Both the position numbers and the translations under genes were made by a program. From assembly GCA_017504065.1 (NCBI GenBank), contig JAFVRU010000074.1, positions 1 through 12,487 on the forward strand: 12,487 bases of DNA, read 5' to 3'. The notes under the pieces are model-generated. The model did not search any database and was not told where the DNA came from. It was given only the letters and a program-made list of their open reading frames with translations. Below are positions 1-5,917 of the stretch, one piece after another. This DNA is from Clostridia bacterium. GTDB taxonomy: Bacteria > Bacillota > Clostridia > Christensenellales > Borkfalkiaceae. The stretch's first letter is position 1. Every line of letters begins with the position of its first letter.

Positions 1-348
1 ACGAGCAATATGTTCGGGGATATTTTATCCGACGAAGCGTCGCAAATCACGGGCTCGATTGGCATGTTGCCGTCCGCGTCGCTGGGCGAAGGAACGCGGG
101 GTTTGTACGAGCCCATTCACGGCTCTGCGCCCGATATTGCGGGGCAAAACAAGGCGAACCCGATCGCAAAGGTTTTGTCGGCGGCGATGATGCTGCTTTA
201 TGCGTTCAATGAAAAAGCCGCGTCGGACGATATCGTTAGCGCTGTGGATAAAGTGTTGGAAGCGGGATACCGTACGGCGGATCTTGCGCGCGGCGGCGAA
301 GCCTTATCCACAACGGAAATGACGGAGAAAATTATAGAGAATCTTTGA
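1..348 (+). CDS. leuB: 3-isopropylmalate dehydrogenase, C-terminal part (5' end outside window)
   Basis: Partial gene: the frame is open from base 1 and only the last 115 residues are present, about a third of the usual 350-360. LeuB is a cytosolic enzyme that oxidises and decarboxylates 3-isopropylmalate with NAD+ in leucine synthesis. The visible part starts with the family signature MFGDILSDEASQ, whose aspartates are metal/substrate ligands. It continues through the SIGMLPSASLG stretch to EPIHGSAPDIAGQNKANP, the NAD-binding loop of the beta-decarboxylating dehydrogenase family. Isocitrate and tartrate dehydrogenases share the fold, but this C-terminal sequence is characteristic of LeuB. 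The TGA stop at 346-348 lies one base before the next ATG, so the downstream gene is very probably co-transcribed and translationally coupled. Confidence 0.93.
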   Translation, partial: TSNMFGDILSDEASQITGSIGMLPSASLGEGTRGLYEPIHGSAPDIAGQNKANPIAKVLSAAMMLLYAFNEKAASDDIVSAVDKVLEAGYRTADLARGGEALSTTEMTEKIIENL

Positions 349-349
349 T

Positions 350-1540
350 ATGAAAACGGATAAAATCGTAGAAATTGCTGAAAAATTATCCTTAACGGCG
401 CTGTTTTACGGAATTGTAGAAAGCGCGCCGATGCAGGCGTTTTTGGAATACTGCGAATATACGGAACTTGCGCAAAAACGCAAGGCGTACGCCAAGTTCG
501 TCGCGGAAATTTATCACGCGGGCGGGGATTTGACGGAATGGACGAAAACGGCGGTATTCGAGAACGAAAACGCGTACGTTAAACGCATTGCGAGCGGGGA
601 AAAGCCCGAGCCTTGTATCACAGACTCCGTTTGGCGGGAATTGACCGCATTTGCGGAGTTCGCCGCGCTTACGACGGAAGATTTTGCGCAGGATTTGGGT
701 TTAAAGTCGAGCGAGCTTCCCGCGTTTTCTTCCCGAAAGGAAGATTTTGTAAAAGCGTACGCCGAGAGAATGAAAAACGTATCCAAATACGGTTACGGGA
801 TTTTTTCCGCGAGCGGCATGTTCCGTTTGTCCGACGATTGCAAGATCGAAAAAATTCTGTCTGCGGATAGGATTGGAATGGAGCAGTTTATCGGCTACGA
901 GCGTGAACGCCAACAAATCGTGGATAACACCCGCGCGTTTGTGAACGGGAAACCTGCGGCGAACACGTTGTTATGCGGGGACGCGGGCGCAGGAAAATCG
1001 TCCACGGTCAAAGCGGTGGCGAACGCCTTTTTCGACGACGGCGTACGATTGATCGAGCTTCGGAAAGACCAGCTTCGGTATTTGCCGTACGTGATGGGCG
1101 CGGTCAGCGGAAATCCGTTAAAATTCATCATTTTCATCGACGATTTGTCCTTCAATCAAAACGACGACAATTTCAGTATGTTAAAGGCGGTTTTGGAAGG
1201 CTCGGCGAGCGCGAAAGCGGACAACGTAGTCATTTACGCGACGAGTAACCGTCGGCATATCATCAAAGAAAGCTTTCAAGATCGGGAAGGCGACGACGTG
1301 CATCGGAACGATACCCTGCAAGAAACGATGTCGCTTTCGGAGCGGTTCGGGCTGGTCGTGCTCTTTTCCAAACCCGACAAAGCCGCATACCTGAATATCG
1401 TTCGGGGCTTGGCGGAGCGGTTTGGGCTTACAATCCCGCAAACGGAGTTGGATATCCGCGCGGAAGCGTTTGCGCTTCGGAAAGGCAACCGTTCGGCTCG
1501 GTGTGCGGAGCAGTTTATAGATAGCTTGTTAAGAGAATAA
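350..1540 (+). CDS. DUF815-family AAA+ ATPase of unknown function
   Basis: A 396-residue ATP-binding protein of the DUF815 type. The first ~180 residues are a divergent, mainly helical region. The AAA+ module follows: Walker A GDAGAGKS at residues 210-217, Walker B IIFIDDLSF at about 260-268, a sensor-1-like stretch VVIYATSNRR at about 293-302, an SLSERFGL motif with a possible arginine finger near 328-335, and a sensor-2-like GNRSARCAEQF near 379-389. There is no signal peptide or membrane segment, so it should be cytosolic. The target is unknown. Such ATPases are related to remodelling or loader AAA+ proteins, but no substrate can be read from the sequence. No good Shine-Dalgarno stands at the right distance; the ATG one base after the leuB stop implies translational coupling. 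Its place between leuB and ilvA probably reflects co-transcription rather than a proven role in amino-acid synthesis. Confidence 0.85.
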   Translation: MKTDKIVEIAEKLSLTALFYGIVESAPMQAFLEYCEYTELAQKRKAYAKFVAEIYHAGGDLTEWTKTAVFENENAYVKRIASGEKPEPCITDSVWRELTAFAEFAALTTEDFAQDLGLKSSELPAFSSRKEDFVKAYAERMKNVSKYGYGIFSASGMFRLSDDCKIEKILSADRIGMEQFIGYERERQQIVDNTRAFVNGKPAANTLLCGDAGAGKSSTVKAVANAFFDDGVRLIELRKDQLRYLPYVMGAVSGNPLKFIIFIDDLSFNQNDDNFSMLKAVLEGSASAKADNVVIYATSNRRHIIKESFQDREGDDVHRNDTLQETMSLSERFGLVVLFSKPDKAAYLNIVRGLAERFGLTIPQTELDIRAEAFALRKGNRSARCAEQFIDSLLRE

Positions 1541-1546
1541 AATGAA

Positions 1547-1581
1547 CGGGGCAGGGTTGCGTTGAACGCGCATACGCCCCG
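1547..1581 (+). other. stem-loop in the short gap before ilvA
   Basis: A perfect 6-bp stem, CGGGGC at 1547-1552 with GCCCCG at 1576-1581, encloses a smaller hairpin, GCGT at 1559-1562 with ACGC at 1566-1569. It ends just before the ilvA Shine-Dalgarno (AAGGAG near 1585-1590). No U-run follows, so it is not an intrinsic terminator. It may stabilise the ilvA part of a processed operon transcript. No T-box or other known riboswitch is visible. Confidence 0.4.
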
Positions 1582-1597
1582 AAAAAGGAGAAAAGAA

Positions 1598-2791
1598 ATG
1601 TTGACGATCGATAGCGTATACAGCGCGCGCCGAGCATTAAAAGACGTTGCGCGGAAAACGGACGTAATCCCCGCGCCCAAACTCTGCCCGGGTACGGATT
1701 TGTACTTGAAAACGGAGAATTTACAAATCACGGGCTCGTTCAAGGTTCGCGGCGCGTATTATAAAATGACCAAACTCACGCCCGAAGAAAAGGCGAAAGG
1801 CGTGATTGCGTGTTCGGCAGGAAACCACGCGCAAGGCGTGGCGTTGGCGGCGCAAAAGAACGGGATCAAGTCGGTGATTTGTTTGCCGGACGGCGCGCCG
1901 ATTTCCAAAGTCGAAGCGACGAAAAGCTACGACGCGGAAGTTTGTCTTGTCGAAGGCGTTTACGACGACGCGTACCAAAAAGCGCTTTCTTTGCGCGATG
2001 AAAAGGGTTATACTTTTATTCACCCGTTCAACGACGAAGACGTCATCGCAGGGCAAGGCACGATCGCGTTGGAGCTCAACGAACAGCTCCCCGATCTGGA
2101 TGCGGTACTCGTACCCGTCGGTGGCGGCGGACTCATTTCGGGGATCGCGTATACGATCAAAACGCTCAACCCGCGCGTCAAGGTTTACGGCGTGGAAGCT
2201 ACGGGCGCGGCGTCGATGAAGAACGCGGTGGAGCACGGGCAAATCGAAGCGTTGCCGTCGGTATCGACGATTGCGGACGGGATTGCGGTGAAAAAGCCCG
2301 GGGAGATCACGTATGAAATGTGCGGAAAATACGTTGACGAGATCGTAACGGTAACCGACGACGAAATTTCGGCGGCGATCTTGGCGCTCATGGAACAGCA
2401 TAAGCTCGTAACCGAAGGCGCGGGCGCAGCTCCCGTTGCGGCGGTAATGTTTAAAAAAGTCGATCTTACGGGTAAAAAGGCGGTGTGCGTGCTCTCGGGC
2501 GGGAATATCGACGTTACAATCCTTTCGCGCGTCATCAAACGCGGGCTTTTGATGTCGGGCAGAACTTGTCAACTCATGATCGAGCTCATGGATAAACCCG
2601 GGCAACTCAAAAACGTGTCCAAAATTATTGCGGATTTGGGCGGGAACGTCATTTCCGTACACCACGAACGCGGCAACGAAGGCATGGACGTCAACGGCTG
2701 TTTCTTGCGTATTGAATTGGAAACCCGCAACTACGAGCATATTGCGGAAATTCGTAAGACGTTGACCGATTTCGGGTTCAAATTACTTTAA
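1598..2791 (+). CDS. ilvA: threonine ammonia-lyase (threonine dehydratase), medium form with one ACT domain
   Basis: A PLP enzyme that deaminates threonine to 2-oxobutanoate (and serine to pyruvate), the entry step to isoleucine. The 397-residue protein has the catalytic lysine in GSFKVRGAY (Lys49), the SAGNHAQGVA loop, and the phosphate-binding GGGGL loop near residue 174. A single ACT domain starts near residue 325 (IELMDKPGQLKNVSKIIADL) and runs to the C-terminus. This layout fits the medium-length IlvA form rather than the two-ACT E. coli IlvA or the ACT-free TdcB. The ACT domain suggests feedback by isoleucine/valine, which is inferred from the family. I chose the ATG at 1598 because AAGGAG ends 7 bases before it; an in-frame TTG at 1562 has no ribosome binding site. 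ridA starts 14 bases downstream behind its own AGGAG. Confidence 0.93.
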   Translation: MLTIDSVYSARRALKDVARKTDVIPAPKLCPGTDLYLKTENLQITGSFKVRGAYYKMTKLTPEEKAKGVIACSAGNHAQGVALAAQKNGIKSVICLPDGAPISKVEATKSYDAEVCLVEGVYDDAYQKALSLRDEKGYTFIHPFNDEDVIAGQGTIALELNEQLPDLDAVLVPVGGGGLISGIAYTIKTLNPRVKVYGVEATGAASMKNAVEHGQIEALPSVSTIADGIAVKKPGEITYEMCGKYVDEIVTVTDDEISAAILALMEQHKLVTEGAGAAPVAAVMFKKVDLTGKKAVCVLSGGNIDVTILSRVIKRGLLMSGRTCQLMIELMDKPGQLKNVSKIIADLGGNVISVHHERGNEGMDVNGCFLRIELETRNYEHIAEIRKTLTDFGFKLL

Positions 2792-2805
2792 AAGGAGCGA
2801 AAATT

Positions 2806-3183
2806 ATGGAAACGAAAAAGATTTATACGGAATCCGCGCCCGCAGCGATCGGGCCGTATTCCCAAGCCGTTGTTTGCGGCGGAATGGTATTCACGTCGGG
2901 GCAAATTGCGATCAATCCCAAAAGCGGGCAAGTGGAAGCGAAAACGATTGCGGAGCAAACGGAACAAGTCATGCAAAACCTGGGCGCAGTCCTGACGGCG
3001 GCGGGCAGTTCGTTTGAAAAAGCGGTCAAAACCACCTGTTTTTTGGCGGATATTGCCGATTTCGCGGCGTTTAACGAAGTCTACGGGAAATATTTCACGG
3101 GCAAACCCGCGCGGAGCTGCGTAGCCGTCAAAGACTTACCCAAACAAGTGTTGGTGGAAGTGGAAGTCATTGCGACGGTATAA
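2806..3183 (+). CDS. ridA: RidA family enamine/imine deaminase
   Basis: A 125-residue member of the YjgF/YER057c/UK114 (RidA) family, the usual length; these form trimers in the cytosol. RidA hydrolyses the 2-aminoacrylate and 2-aminocrotonate intermediates that PLP-dependent threonine/serine dehydratases release, protecting other PLP enzymes. The signature GPYSQAV is at residues 16-22. The catalytic arginine is in PARSCVAVKDLP (Arg103, matching Arg105 of characterised RidA/TdcF), and the paired glutamate is in VEVEVIA (Glu118). These residues argue for the active RidA subfamily rather than an inactive paralogue. AGGAG at 2793-2797 lies 8 bases before the ATG. It directly follows ilvA, the enzyme that makes its substrate, and an intrinsic terminator ends the operon just downstream. 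Confidence 0.93.
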   Translation: METKKIYTESAPAAIGPYSQAVVCGGMVFTSGQIAINPKSGQVEAKTIAEQTEQVMQNLGAVLTAAGSSFEKAVKTTCFLADIADFAAFNEVYGKYFTGKPARSCVAVKDLPKQVLVEVEVIATV

Positions 3184-3216
3184 AGCGTATCGAAAAAACG
3201 AATAAAAGCAATCGAA

Positions 3217-3250
3217 AAAAATCGGGCAAAAACCGCCCGATTTTTGCGTT
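3217..3250 (+). terminator. intrinsic terminator after ridA
   Basis: An 11-bp perfect inverted repeat, AAAAATCGGGC at 3217-3227 and GCCCGATTTTT at 3235-3245, encloses a 7-base loop (AAAAACC). The U-rich tail (TTTTT, then GCGTTTT) makes a classical Rho-independent terminator. It lies 34 bases after the ridA stop and ends the leuB-ATPase-ilvA-ridA transcript. The A-run on the left arm means it may also work on the - strand. Confidence 0.9.
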
Positions 3251-3273
3251 TTAAGGGGGCGTTCGGTTGAAAA

Positions 3274-3353
3274 AGAGATTTCTCGACAAGACAATGTCTT
3301 GACTATGTCTTTCTATCTTTCGTTGTCGAAAGGTGTAACTCATGCGTTACCCC
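3274..3353. repeat. cluster of overlapping inverted and direct repeats in the intergenic region
   Basis: Several short symmetries crowd into 80 bases. CAAGACA (3287-3293) and TGTCTTG (3295-3301) form an almost perfect 15-base palindrome. TCGACAA (3283-3289) pairs with TTGTCGA (3323-3329) across 33 bases and overlaps the first arm, so the two folds exclude each other. ATGTCTT occurs twice, at 3294-3300 and 3305-3311. GTAAC (3335-3339) pairs with GTTAC (3346-3350) and extends past one mismatch to GG/CC. The role is unknown: an operator, an untranslated structured RNA or a repeat remnant are all possible. Confidence 0.5.
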
Positions 3354-3356
3354 ATA

Positions 3357-3396
3357 TTGTCATACCGACTGAGCGGAGCGAATGGAGCGTATCTGA
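3357..3396. repeat. possible degenerate dispersed (REP-like) element
   Basis: The stretch starts TTGTCATACCGACTGAGCGG, carries GAGCG three times (3371-3375, 3376-3380 and 3385-3389), and ends in TATCTGA. It resembles the short intergenic repeats of the form GTCATTCTGAGCG...AATCT that I recall from many Bacillota genomes and metagenome assemblies. The match is from memory and imperfect; a genome-wide copy count would be needed. The rest of 3397-3482 before the next gene shows only a 5-bp hairpin (GCGCA 3457-3461, TGCGC 3467-3471) directly ahead of the ribosome binding site, and no convincing promoter. Confidence 0.4.
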
Positions 3397-3482
3397 AAAA
3401 GTAATACGTAAAAGGCAATCGTGAACAAGCAATCGAGAATAAGGAAAAGGCAAAAAGCGCATACTTTGCGCAGGGGGCGAAA

Positions 3483-3839
3483 ATGCTGAACAGACGAGAA
3501 AGCGAAGTCATGCAAGCCGTATATTCCCTTTGCCATGAAAAAGGGACTTGTCTCGTTGCGCCAAGCGAACTGTTAGAACTACTCCCCGCGCGGAAAAAAT
3601 TCACGGAAACGGAGCTCGACGGCGTTTTGGGCGAGCTCGCTTTGGATAACTATTTCGAATTATTGCTTTCGGAGCGTAAGGGCGAAAAAATGTACGTGAT
3701 TTCGCTACGGGCGAACGGGTACGCCTTTAAACGCTACTATACGCAGATGAAACGGGACGCGGCGGGGAAATTGTTTTGGGCGATCGCGTCGGCGGTCGTC
3801 GCCTTTTTGGTCGGGTGCGTTTTGAAACGGCTATTTTAA
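3483..3839 (+). CDS. small winged-helix-like protein with C-terminal membrane anchor, function unknown
   Basis: I do not recognise a named family. The 118-residue product has no signal peptide. Residues ~5-85 look like a winged-helix fold: a helix RRESEVMQAVYSLCHEKG, a short APSELLELLP helix, a TETELDGVLGELALDNYF recognition-like helix, then a beta-wing (ELLLSERKGEKMYVISLRANG). A basic stretch (AFKRYYTQMKRDAAGK) precedes a hydrophobic segment at residues ~97-115 (LFWAIASAVVAFLVGCVL) ending KRLF, a plausible tail anchor with the N-terminal domain in the cytosol. The start is supported by AGGGGG at 3472-3477, 5 bases upstream. It sits alone between the ridA terminator and the uvrB promoter. It could be a membrane-tethered regulator or an adaptor that uses the fold for protein contacts; the sequence cannot decide. 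Confidence 0.75.
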   Translation: MLNRRESEVMQAVYSLCHEKGTCLVAPSELLELLPARKKFTETELDGVLGELALDNYFELLLSERKGEKMYVISLRANGYAFKRYYTQMKRDAAGKLFWAIASAVVAFLVGCVLKRLF

Positions 3840-3858
3840 AAAATTCCCCCTGATTTTG

Positions 3859-3887
3859 TTTACTTTTCAAGCGGAATATGCTATAAT
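3859..3887 (+). promoter_or_regulatory. sigma-A-type promoter of uvrBA, extended -10
   Basis: The -10 box TATAAT at 3882-3887 is a perfect consensus, preceded by TGC, an extended -10. TTTACT at 3859-3864 is a fair -35 with a 17-base spacer. The start of transcription should fall near 3894, immediately before the candidate SOS dyad, leaving a leader of about 48 bases before the uvrB ATG. Confidence 0.8.
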
Positions 3888-3895
3888 ACCAAATG

Positions 3896-3909
3896 CAAAC
3901 GAATGTTTG
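3896..3909. promoter_or_regulatory. candidate LexA/DinR (SOS) operator of uvrBA
   Basis: CAAAC-GAAT-GTTTG is a perfect dyad with 5-base arms and a 4-base centre, the geometry of the Gram-positive DinR/LexA box (CGAAC-N4-GTTYG). It differs from consensus at one symmetric position in each arm (AAAC/GTTT instead of GAAC/GTTC). A third half-site, AAAC at 3911-3914, follows. It overlaps the predicted transcription start, the right place to block initiation, and uvrB is a standard SOS gene. The assignment is inference from symmetry and position. Confidence 0.5.
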
Positions 3910-3941
3910 TAAACGGGCTATGCTTTACGGGAGAACGGGGT

Positions 3942-5321
3942 ATGGATTTTAAATTGCGCGCGCCGTACGCGCCTACGGGCGATCAGCCGCAAGCAATCGA
4001 AAAACTGACGGAAGGGGTATTGGACGGAATTCGGACGCAAGTGCTCGTCGGGGTTACGGGCAGCGGGAAAACGTTCACAATGGCGAACGTGATCCAAAAC
4101 GTCAACCGTCCTACGCTCGTGATCGCGCACAACAAGACCCTTGCCGCGCAGCTTTGTAACGAGTTTCGGGAGTTTTTCCCCGAAAACCGCGTGGAGTATT
4201 TCGTTTCTTACTACGATTATTATCAGCCCGAGAGCTATATCCCGACGACGGATACGTACATTGAAAAGGATTTGAGCATGAACGACGAGATCGACAAGCT
4301 CCGCAACAGCGCGACGGGCGCGTTGATGGAACGCAAGGACGTGCTTGTGGTGGCTTCGGTTTCGTGTATTTACGGGCTCGGCGCGCCCGAAGAATATTTC
4401 CGTTTGTCCATTTCCCTGCGCCCGGGAATGGAGTGGGAGCGCAACGCGTTGATGCGGAAGCTCATCGAATTGCAGTACGCGCGGAACGATACCGATTTCA
4501 AGCGTTCGACGTTCCGAGTGCGTGGGGACGCGTTGGAGATTTTTCCCGCTTCCAACTCCGAAGTTGCGATTCGCGTGGAGTTTTTCGGGGACGAGATTGA
4601 AAAAATTTACGAAGTGGAAGCTTTGACAGGCAACCGCCTGAACGAGCTCAAACACGTGGCGATTTTCCCTGCGAGCCAATACGCCGTCGGCACGGAGAAG
4701 CTGCAAGGCGCGCTTGCGATGATCGAAGAAGATTTGCAGGGCGAAGTACGCGCGTTTGAAGACGCGGGGAAAATTCTCGAAGCGCAGCGGTTAAAGCAGC
4801 GTACCGAGCACGATTTGGAGATGATGCGAGAGATTGGGTATTGCAGCGGCGTAGAGAATTACAGTCGGTATTTCGACGGTAGAAAGCCGGGCGAACCGTC
4901 GTTTACGCTGCTCGATTATTTCCCGTCGGGAGAATTTTTGGTGTTTATCGACGAGAGCCATATCACCATTCCGCAAATCCGCGCGATGTATAACGGCGAC
5001 TTATCGCGCAAGAAAAATTTGGTGGAATACGGATTCCGTATGCGTTCGGCGTTCGACAATCGTCCGTTGACGTTTGCGGAGTTCGACGCGCGCGTACCCC
5101 AGCTCATTTGCGTTTCGGCAACGCCTGCTCCGTACGAACTTGAACAAGCGGGGCAAAAGGTGGAACAAATCATTCGTCCGACGGGGCTGCTCGATCCTGA
5201 AATCACGATCAAACCGACGAAAGGGCAGATCGACGATTTGCTGTCGGAGATCAAAACGGTAGTAAACGACGGGGGCAGGGTTTTGATTACCACGCTCACC
5301 AAACGCATGCGGAAGAATTGA
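3942..5321 (+). CDS. uvrB: UvrABC system protein B, N-terminal fragment (frameshifted)
   Basis: UvrB is the damage-verifying helicase-like subunit of nucleotide excision repair; UvrA loads it and it recruits UvrC. This frame carries residues 1-456 of the expected protein, then RKN and a stop. It has the TGDQPQAI start, Walker A GVTGSGKT (37-44), the beta-hairpin YYDYYQPESYIPTTDTY (90-106), the UvrA-binding domain 2 and the DESH box (337-340), and reaches LITTLTKRM in the second RecA-like domain. After ATG 5307-5309 one G appears to be missing: with it the frame would read M-A-E-E-L-T-D-Y-L, as UvrB normally does. I chose ATG 3942 because GGGAG (3929-3933) is 8 bases upstream and family N-termini start here. 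An upstream in-frame ATG at 3903 lies inside the candidate operator. Confidence 0.92.
   Translation: MDFKLRAPYAPTGDQPQAIEKLTEGVLDGIRTQVLVGVTGSGKTFTMANVIQNVNRPTLVIAHNKTLAAQLCNEFREFFPENRVEYFVSYYDYYQPESYIPTTDTYIEKDLSMNDEIDKLRNSATGALMERKDVLVVASVSCIYGLGAPEEYFRLSISLRPGMEWERNALMRKLIELQYARNDTDFKRSTFRVRGDALEIFPASNSEVAIRVEFFGDEIEKIYEVEALTGNRLNELKHVAIFPASQYAVGTEKLQGALAMIEEDLQGEVRAFEDAGKILEAQRLKQRTEHDLEMMREIGYCSGVENYSRYFDGRKPGEPSFTLLDYFPSGEFLVFIDESHITIPQIRAMYNGDLSRKKNLVEYGFRMRSAFDNRPLTFAEFDARVPQLICVSATPAPYELEQAGQKVEQIIRPTGLLDPEITIKPTKGQIDDLLSEIKTVVNDGGRVLITTLTKRMRKN
5309..5310 (+). other. uvrB: single-base deletion (frameshift) in uvrB
   Basis: The sequence reads ATG CGG AAG AAT TGA. Adding one G after base 5309 gives ATG GCG GAA GAA TTG ACC, restoring the conserved TKRMAEELTDYL segment and joining the two frames into a 653-residue protein, close to the 655-675 typical of UvrB. 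No homopolymer of more than two bases and no slippery heptamer is present at this point. Confidence 0.85.
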
Positions 5322-5902
5322 CCGATTATTTGAAAGAGCGGTCGATCAAGGTCAAATACATGCACAGCGACATCGACACGTTGGAGCGGATCGACATTGT
5401 CAACGGATTACGGCTCGGGGAATTCGACGTGCTTTGCGGGATCAACCTGCTTCGGGAAGGGTTGGACTTGCCCGAAGTCAAGCTCGTAGCGATACTCGAC
5501 GCGGACAAGGAAGGGTTTTTACGGAGCGACACGTCGCTGATTCAAACGATCGGTCGGGCGGCGCGGAACAGCGAAGGGCGCGTAATTATGTACGCGGATA
5601 CGGTTACGGACAGCATGAAGCGCGCGATCGGGGAAACCAACCGCCGCCGCGCGGCGCAGGACGCGTATAACAAGGCGCACGGGATCGTGCCCAAGACCAT
5701 CGTCAAGGAAGTCAAGTCCACGTTGAATATCACCAAGAAAAAGACGAACGACGAAATTAAAATGCAGGATATTCCCGACGAGATCGAGAAACTCAAGGCG
5801 TTGATGAAGGTGGCGAGCGGGCAGCTCGATTTCGAACGCGCGATCGAGATTCGGGAAAAGATTACGGAATTGAAGCTGCGGCTTCGAAAGGCGCAAAAGT
5901 AA
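5318..5902 (+). CDS. uvrB: UvrABC system protein B, C-terminal fragment (frameshifted)
   Basis: This is the rest of UvrB in the -1 frame, 194 codons from the TTG at 5318. It carries the second RecA-like domain: YMHSDIDTLERIDIVNGLRL, the GEFDVLCGINLLREGLDLPE motif, ILDADKEGFLRS, and helicase motif VI QTIGRAARN. The C-terminal UVR domain follows (IEKLKALMKVASGQLDFERA and the helix after it), which contacts UvrC. Every motif is intact, with no further stops, so the damage is either an artefact or very recent. TTG 5318 overlaps the preceding TGA as TTGA, but the nearest purine-rich stretch (GGAAG 5311-5315) is only 2 bases away. Independent translation is therefore doubtful, and the start given is simply where the frame resumes. 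uvrA follows after 15 bases. Confidence 0.9.
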   Translation: MTDYLKERSIKVKYMHSDIDTLERIDIVNGLRLGEFDVLCGINLLREGLDLPEVKLVAILDADKEGFLRSDTSLIQTIGRAARNSEGRVIMYADTVTDSMKRAIGETNRRRAAQDAYNKAHGIVPKTIVKEVKSTLNITKKKTNDEIKMQDIPDEIEKLKALMKVASGQLDFERAIEIREKITELKLRLRKAQK

Positions 5903-5917
5903 AGGAAAAACGGAATT

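Noticed and set aside
1562..1597. TTG start 12 codons upstream for IlvA
   Set aside because: It has no ribosome binding site and lies in a hairpin loop; ATG 1598 has AAGGAG at the right distance.
1541..1597. T-box or other amino-acid riboswitch before ilvA
   Set aside because: The gap is far too short for a T-box and has no UGGN T-box sequence, only a local hairpin.
1721..2740. Long open frame on the - strand opposite ilvA (339 codons)
   Set aside because: It is antisense to a strongly conserved gene, rich in Arg/His/Phe with no recognisable domain, and has no ribosome binding site; a by-product of GC-biased third positions.
3903..3941. Upstream start for UvrB at ATG 3903
   Set aside because: It lies within the candidate operator, only about 10 bases after the predicted transcription start, and adds residues not found in UvrB; ATG 3942 has a proper Shine-Dalgarno.
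3918..4706. Open frame on the - strand opposite uvrB (262 codons)
   Set aside because: Shadow of uvrB codon bias; Arg-rich low-information protein without family motifs.
5299..5321. Programmed -1 ribosomal frameshift in uvrB
   Set aside because: A -1 shift at ATG 5307-5309 would give the right protein, but there is no X-XXY-YYZ slippery heptamer and no obvious downstream stimulator; a lost G explains it more simply, and UvrB is not known to use frameshifting.
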